From an uncultured Aliiroseovarius sp. (lineage in GTDB: Bacteria; Pseudomonadota; Alphaproteobacteria; Rhodobacterales; Rhodobacteraceae), in NCBI RefSeq assembly GCF_947492455.1, contig NZ_CANLNB010000004.1, forward strand, positions 1 through 64,000: DNA of 64,000 nt, written 5' to 3'. Positions 60,227 to 64,000 of this stretch are shown piece after piece. Position 1 is the first letter of the stretch; each line of letters opens with the position of its first letter. Both the position numbers and the translations under genes were made by a program. The notes beneath the pieces are model-generated. The model was not told the origin of the DNA. It made no database searches and was given only the letters and a program-made list of their open reading frames with translations.

Positions 60227-61950
60227 TGCGTGCCCCCGCTCGTCTGCGCTGTCTGGATTTGCTGCGCGTTCTGAACATGCTTGTTTAGCACCTCGTCGCG
60301 CGGGCCGAAGCTGCGGGCGACGCCATCGTTGATGATCAAAAGCAGATCACATTCCCGAATGGCGGCAGGGCGGTGGGCCATGATCATCACGGCACCGCCG
60401 CGGTCCTTCACGGCACGGATCGCGTTGTTCAACGCTTGCGTGCCTTCGTTGTCGAGGTTTGAGTTCGGCTCGTCCAACACCAGAATGACCGGGTCGCCAT
60501 AGATCGCGCGGGCCAGCCCGACGCGCTGCATCTGACCGCCAGACAGGGGTGCGCCACCCGGTGCAAGCCGCGTGTCATAGCCATCGGGCAGCGACAGGAT
60601 CAGGTCGTGCGCACCGGCCATCTGGGCCGCGGCCACGACGGCGGTGGCGTCTGGTTGCAGCTCAAGCCCAGCGATATTTTCGGCAATCGTGCCTTCGAAC
60701 ATCTGCACCCGCTGGGGCAGATAACCGATATAGCGTCCCAATGCGTCAGGCGTGTAGTTGTCCAGCGACGCGCCACCCAGGCGCACCGTACCTGCATCGG
60801 GGGTGACAACGCCCGTCAGCACCCGTGCCAGAGTCGATTTTCCCGAGCCGGAGGGGCCGATGACGCCCAATGCTTCGCCGGGGTTCAAGTCGAACGTGAC
60901 CTGTCGCAGAACGGCGCGGTTTGCCCCGCGGGGAATGACGGTCAGCTTGTCCACGCTCAGTTTTGCGTCAGGGCGCGGCAAAGCGGTGCGTTCTTGTTCC
61001 GGTGGCGTTTCGGCCAAAAGCTCGGCCAGAGCCTGCCAGCCAGACCGCGCGCGCTGTACCAGTTGCCACTGGTTCACCGCCATATCGACAGGCGCCAGGG
61101 CGCGGCCCAACAGGATTGATCCCGCGATCATCGCACCCGGCGAGATCTCGCCCTTCAACGCCAGATACGCCCCAAGTCCCAGCATTGCGGATTGCAGGAA
61201 CTGGCGGAACGTCTTGGACATGGTGGAAAACTGCCCCAACAGATCCGAAGCGCGTAGGTTTTCGTACAGCGACACCTCGCGCGACTGATGCCACCGCTTA
61301 TACGCTCCACTGGACATGCCAAGCGCGCGGACCATTTCGGCCTCGACATGCATCTGTTCGGCCAATTGATCCGCGTGGTGTGCCGCGATGGTGGCTGTGG
61401 TCAACGGCCCCTTGGTCATGACCTGGTTCAGCACCGTGATGCCGATCAATACCGCCCCGCCCACGATGGCCAGAATGCCCAGCCACGGGTGAAAGATGCT
61501 GATGGCAAGCAGGAAGACCGGAGTCCACGGGATGTCGAAGGCGGCTGTAATAACCGGGCTGGACAGCAGTTTTTGCACCGCCTCAAGATCCTTCAGACCT
61601 GCCGTGGTGCCGCCCTCCTTGATTGGTTGGCGCAGGACGGCCGAAAACACCCGATGATCAAGCGAGGCCTGAAACTGCGCCCCGGCCCGCGCAAGAATGC
61701 GGGCCCGGGCATAATCCAGAATGCCCATCATCAGAAACAGGAAGCCCATCAACAGGGTCAGGGCGATCAGCGTTGCCTCGGAGCGGCTGCCCAGCACCCG
61801 ATCATAGAGCTGCAGCATATAGATCGGCGCTGTCAGCATCAGCAGGTTCACGAAGACCGAGAACAGCGCGACGGCCCACATCAATCCGCGCAACTTGCGG
61901 CGCTTAGATCGGAGTTCCTCCAGCCCTTGAAGCAGTTGGTTCTGTTTCAT
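60223..61950 (-). CDS. Type I secretion ABC transporter (PrtD-like permease/ATPase)
   Basis: 575 residues. Six membrane helices (about 25-320) in an ABC-type exporter without an N-terminal C39 peptidase or CLD, as in PrtD/AprD. The ATPase has Walker A GPSGSGKS (365-372), the signature LSGGQMQR, Walker B VILVLDEP and the D-loop NSNLD. It should export a protein with a C-terminal signal, such as an RTX protein. Neither a substrate with GGxGxD repeats nor a TolC gene is in this window. Confidence 0.93.
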   Translation of the reverse strand: MKQNQLLQGLEELRSKRRKLRGLMWAVALFSVFVNLLMLTAPIYMLQLYDRVLGSRSEATLIALTLLMGFLFLMMGILDYARARILARAGAQFQASLDHRVFSAVLRQPIKEGGTTAGLKDLEAVQKLLSSPVITAAFDIPWTPVFLLAISIFHPWLGILAIVGGAVLIGITVLNQVMTKGPLTTATIAAHHADQLAEQMHVEAEMVRALGMSSGAYKRWHQSREVSLYENLRASDLLGQFSTMSKTFRQFLQSAMLGLGAYLALKGEISPGAMIAGSILLGRALAPVDMAVNQWQLVQRARSGWQALAELLAETPPEQERTALPRPDAKLSVDKLTVIPRGANRAVLRQVTFDLNPGEALGVIGPSGSGKSTLARVLTGVVTPDAGTVRLGGASLDNYTPDALGRYIGYLPQRVQMFEGTIAENIAGLELQPDATAVVAAAQMAGAHDLILSLPDGYDTRLAPGGAPLSGGQMQRVGLARAIYGDPVILVLDEPNSNLDNEGTQALNNAIRAVKDRGGAVMIMAHRPAAIRECDLLLIINDGVARSFGPRDEVLNKHVQNAQQIQTAQTSGGTQ

Positions 61951-62144
61951 GTCGGTCTAGCTTGTTCCTGCGATTGCTTGCCAGCAGCCCGTCGAACAGC
62001 ATACGCTTGGCGGGATTCTGCTTGTACCTGTCGCCAAATAGTCACATTCAAATGCTGCAGAAGCCTTAACATCTGTGCATTAGGGCTACATCTACTATGT
62101 GTTGCCGGAATAAGCAGATAACACCAAGATTAGTGATAGTTCAC

Positions 62145-62888
62145 GTGACGAAAAGAAATTCAAAATATGTGGTGGTGCTGGCCGGTCTGGCGCTGATGGG
62201 GCTAAGTGCTTGTGCAACAGCGCCCACGCCTTCTGGCTATGACGATCCGCATGCGGAACAGAACCGCCGCACCCACCGTGCCAACATCAAGCTGGATCGC
62301 GTGTTTGTGTCTCCCGCCTCTGACACCTATGGCACCGTGCTACCCCAACCCGTGCGCGACTCGGTCTCGGCGTTCTCGGACAATGCGTCCTTGCCGGGCG
62401 TGGTCGCGAACAACCTGTTGCAGGGCAATGTCGAAGACGCCGTCCACAACACGGTCCGCTTCGTGTTCAACTCTACGTTAGGTCTGCTTGGCATTTTCGA
62501 CGTAGCGACCGATATTGGTCTAGAAGAACGCGGCAGCGATTTTGGTGAAACTCTGCACGTTTGGGGTGTGTCGGAAGGGGACTATGTGGTTCTGCCCTTC
62601 TTCGGCCCATCGACCGAACGTGACGCCGTCGGGATCGTGGTGGACTTCGCCTTTAACCCGCTCAGCTGGGCCTTGCCGACTGACGTGAAACACCTGCCCA
62701 AAGCGGCTTGGGTTCTGTCTAAGTTTGGTGATCGCTACCAGTTCAGCGATACCGTGGATGAATTTTACGAGAGCGAAACCGGCTATGAGCTGATGCAACT
62801 CTACTATCTGGACTCGCGCCGTTACGAGCTGGGCGTTGAAGTGGAAGATGACGAGCTTGAGGATATTTACGATGCGTATGATGGGTAA
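62145..62888 (+). CDS. mlaA: MlaA-family lipoprotein (VacJ)
   Basis: 247 residues from the GTG at 62145 (a longer in-frame ATG at 62097 is possible). A basic start, a hydrophobic stretch and the lipobox LSAC at about 22 mark a lipoprotein. The mature part has ASLPGVVANNLLQGN, FVFNSTLGLLGIFDVATDIG, the block FGETLHVWGVSEGDYVVLPF and GPSTERDAVGIVVDFAFNPL, which is the MlaA core. It removes misplaced phospholipids from the outer membrane. MlaC follows 10 bp later. The mlaFED genes are not here. Confidence 0.92.
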   Translation: MTKRNSKYVVVLAGLALMGLSACATAPTPSGYDDPHAEQNRRTHRANIKLDRVFVSPASDTYGTVLPQPVRDSVSAFSDNASLPGVVANNLLQGNVEDAVHNTVRFVFNSTLGLLGIFDVATDIGLEERGSDFGETLHVWGVSEGDYVVLPFFGPSTERDAVGIVVDFAFNPLSWALPTDVKHLPKAAWVLSKFGDRYQFSDTVDEFYESETGYELMQLYYLDSRRYELGVEVEDDELEDIYDAYDG

Positions 62889-62898
62889 CGAGACCTCT

Positions 62899-63486
62899 AT
62901 GACACGCCGCGCCTTTGTTGGTGGGTTGGCTGGACTGGGCGTTTTGGCTGCGATGCCGGGGCGTGCCTTGGCCGCGATCTCTGCGTCTCAGGCGGAAAGC
63001 CTGATCGGCAAGGTTGTGCGTGACATCAACGCGATCATCAACTCGGGCGCACCCGAGGCGACGATGATCAAGCGTTTCGAAGATGTGTTCGCACAATATG
63101 CCGATGTGAACTTCATCGCCCTGTCCGCGCTCGGCCCCGATGGCCGGTCGGCCAGCGCCGCGCAGAAAAGCGCCTTCGTCAAAGCCTTCCGCACCTATAT
63201 GGCACGCCGTTATGGCAGCCGCTTTCGCGAGTTCGAGGGCGGGCGCATTGATGTTGTCAGCACAACTCAGGTGAAAACCCGGTTTGAAGTTCTGACCAAG
63301 ACAACGCTGCGGGGGCATTCGCCCTTTGACGTTGTGTTTGTCGTTGCTGCCAAGAATGGCAAATTCATCGACATGCAGGTCGAAGGCATCTCGATCGTGA
63401 AGTCCGAGCGTAAGGAAATCGGCGCGATGCTGGACCGTCGCAAGGGGGATTTGGACCGGCTGATCGCAGATCTGAAGAAGGGCTGA
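62899..63486 (+). CDS. mlaC: MlaC-family periplasmic lipid carrier
   Basis: 195 residues from the ATG at 62899, starting MTRRAFVGGLAGLGVLAAMP, a twin-arginine-like signal with AAIS near the cut. The domain MLA-C/TTG2D follows with IKRFEDVFAQYADVNFIALS, FVKAFRTYMARRYGSRF and a pair of long helices at the end. It would carry phospholipids between MlaA and the inner-membrane MlaFEDB complex. It lies in one unit with mlaA and ends in a strong terminator. A Tat rather than Sec signal for MlaC is a point of note. Confidence 0.9.
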   Translation: MTRRAFVGGLAGLGVLAAMPGRALAAISASQAESLIGKVVRDINAIINSGAPEATMIKRFEDVFAQYADVNFIALSALGPDGRSASAAQKSAFVKAFRTYMARRYGSRFREFEGGRIDVVSTTQVKTRFEVLTKTTLRGHSPFDVVFVVAAKNGKFIDMQVEGISIVKSERKEIGAMLDRRKGDLDRLIADLKKG

Positions 63487-63507
63487 TCTTCGCCCCATAG
63501 AATAAAG

Positions 63508-63538
63508 AAAGCCCCGGCCAATGTGCCGGGGCTTTTAC
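63508..63538 (+). terminator. Bidirectional terminator between mlaC and the PBP gene
   Basis: AAAGCCCCGGC / GCCGGGGCTTT, an 11-bp perfect stem with a 6-nt loop, has T-rich flanks on both sides (TTTTACTTT on plus, TTTCTTTATT on minus). It serves both convergent genes. Confidence 0.93.
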
Positions 63539-63555
63539 TTTGAGTGTCTCTTGGA

Positions 63556-64000
63556 TCAGTTGCCTTGGCCGAAGATGGACCGGAGCACGCCGATAAATAC
63601 ATCTTCGACGGCCTCGCCCACCGATCCGCCGCCCTGACCATTCTGTGGGCTGACTTGGAAGCCGGGTTCGCCCGAGTTCATGGTGCGCCCGTCGAACTGG
63701 GGCACGAAATCTGGGCGGATCATCGGCAGCGGCGTTGGGACCAGTTGTGATTGGATGTTCACCATCGCTTCGCGCCACATCTCGGCGGGAAGGCCGCCGC
63801 CGGTCACGCCTTTCAGGGGCGTGTTGTCGTCATAGCCCATCCAGATGCCCATCACATAGTCCGCCGTGAAGGCGATGAACCACGCATCGCGCGCCGATTG
63901 GCTTGTGCCGGTCTTGCCTGCGATCTCAAGCCCGTCGATCCGCGCGCGCGTGCCGGTACCTTCCTCGATCACGCGGTTCATCATATATGTCAGCTGTGCG
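63556..64000 (-). CDS. Class A penicillin-binding protein, C-terminal part (PBP1A-like)
   Basis: The last about 148 codons of a gene that runs off the right end. The transpeptidase third motif is GKTGTSQSARDAWFIAFT, followed by YVMGIWMGYDDNTPLKGVTG GG-type sequence and a Gly/Gln-rich tail. This is the end of a bifunctional PBP1A-type enzyme that polymerises and cross-links peptidoglycan. Start and glycosyltransferase domain are outside the window. It shares a terminator with mlaC. Confidence 0.9.
   Translation of the reverse strand, partial: AQLTYMMNRVIEEGTGTRARIDGLEIAGKTGTSQSARDAWFIAFTADYVMGIWMGYDDNTPLKGVTGGGLPAEMWREAMVNIQSQLVPTPLPMIRPDFVPQFDGRTMNSGEPGFQVSPQNGQGGGSVGEAVEDVFIGVLRSIFGQGN

Overview
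This window looks like a chromosomal segment of an alphaproteobacterium of the Rhodobacteraceae (Roseobacter group). The evidence is the GC-rich codon use, an L-malyl-CoA/beta-methylmalyl-CoA lyase very like Rhodobacter Mcl1, the pair MJ0042 zinc-ribbon protein / FtsE-FtsX, small families typical of this group (DUF1244, DUF6478, DUF1513, YtoQ), the DgcN/DgcA pair and AccD-FolC. No rRNA, CRISPR array or prophage structural genes were seen.

Layout. 1-1.9 kb: a small membrane protein, a Popeye-like membrane cNMP-binding protein and a PagL-like lipid A deacylase. 1.9-9.1 kb: an accessory patch starting at the initiator tRNA. It holds two decayed 3' parts of a large serine recombinase, a broken IS3-family element, a remnant of a di-heme cytochrome c peroxidase and an intact minus-strand operon, imelysin / di-heme DUF1111 protein / imelysin / DUF1513, probably for periplasmic iron handling. 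9.1-16.6 kb: FtsE-FtsX-acyltransferase-PPOX operon, accA, a Spy-like protein and mcl1. 16.8-20.3 kb: a D-amino-acid (D-glutamate) module, dgcN-dgcA-transporter-D-amino acid aminotransferase. 20.3-24.6 kb: an orphan ParA-like ATPase, a YgiD-type dioxygenase, small unknown genes and an N-formylglutamate amidohydrolase. 24.7-34.4 kb: pyruvate kinase with LacI-type operator-like repeats, ribosomal proteins L35 and L20, a GT-C membrane protein, pheS-X-pheT with an uncharacterised gene between the two synthetase subunits, ytoQ, mscL and elongator tRNA-Met. 34.5-42.4 kb: alanine dehydrogenase with a divergent Lrp-type regulator, an MFS transporter, zapE, a 407-bp convergent gap rich in inverted repeats, and folC-accD-CPBP protease. 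42.5-48.1 kb: a lipoprotein, DUF6478, a small protein, DUF523, 2,4-dienoyl-CoA reductase and an AEC transporter. 48.3-64 kb: LysR regulator, OmpA-like protein, AhpD-like enzyme, acetyltransferases, CinA-like protein, sfsA, map, rsmD, ferredoxin reductase, peroxiredoxin, GDPD, RidA, a type I secretion ABC/HlyD pair, MlaA-MlaC and the 3' end of a class A penicillin-binding protein.

Most of the window is ordinary housekeeping sequence with tight, overlapping operons. The parts that reward a second look are the decayed island at tRNA-fMet, the gene lodged between pheS and pheT, the structured gap between zapE and folC, the palindromes in front of the imelysin operon and the operator-like repeats in front of pyk. 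All calls come from reading the sequence; no database search was possible.
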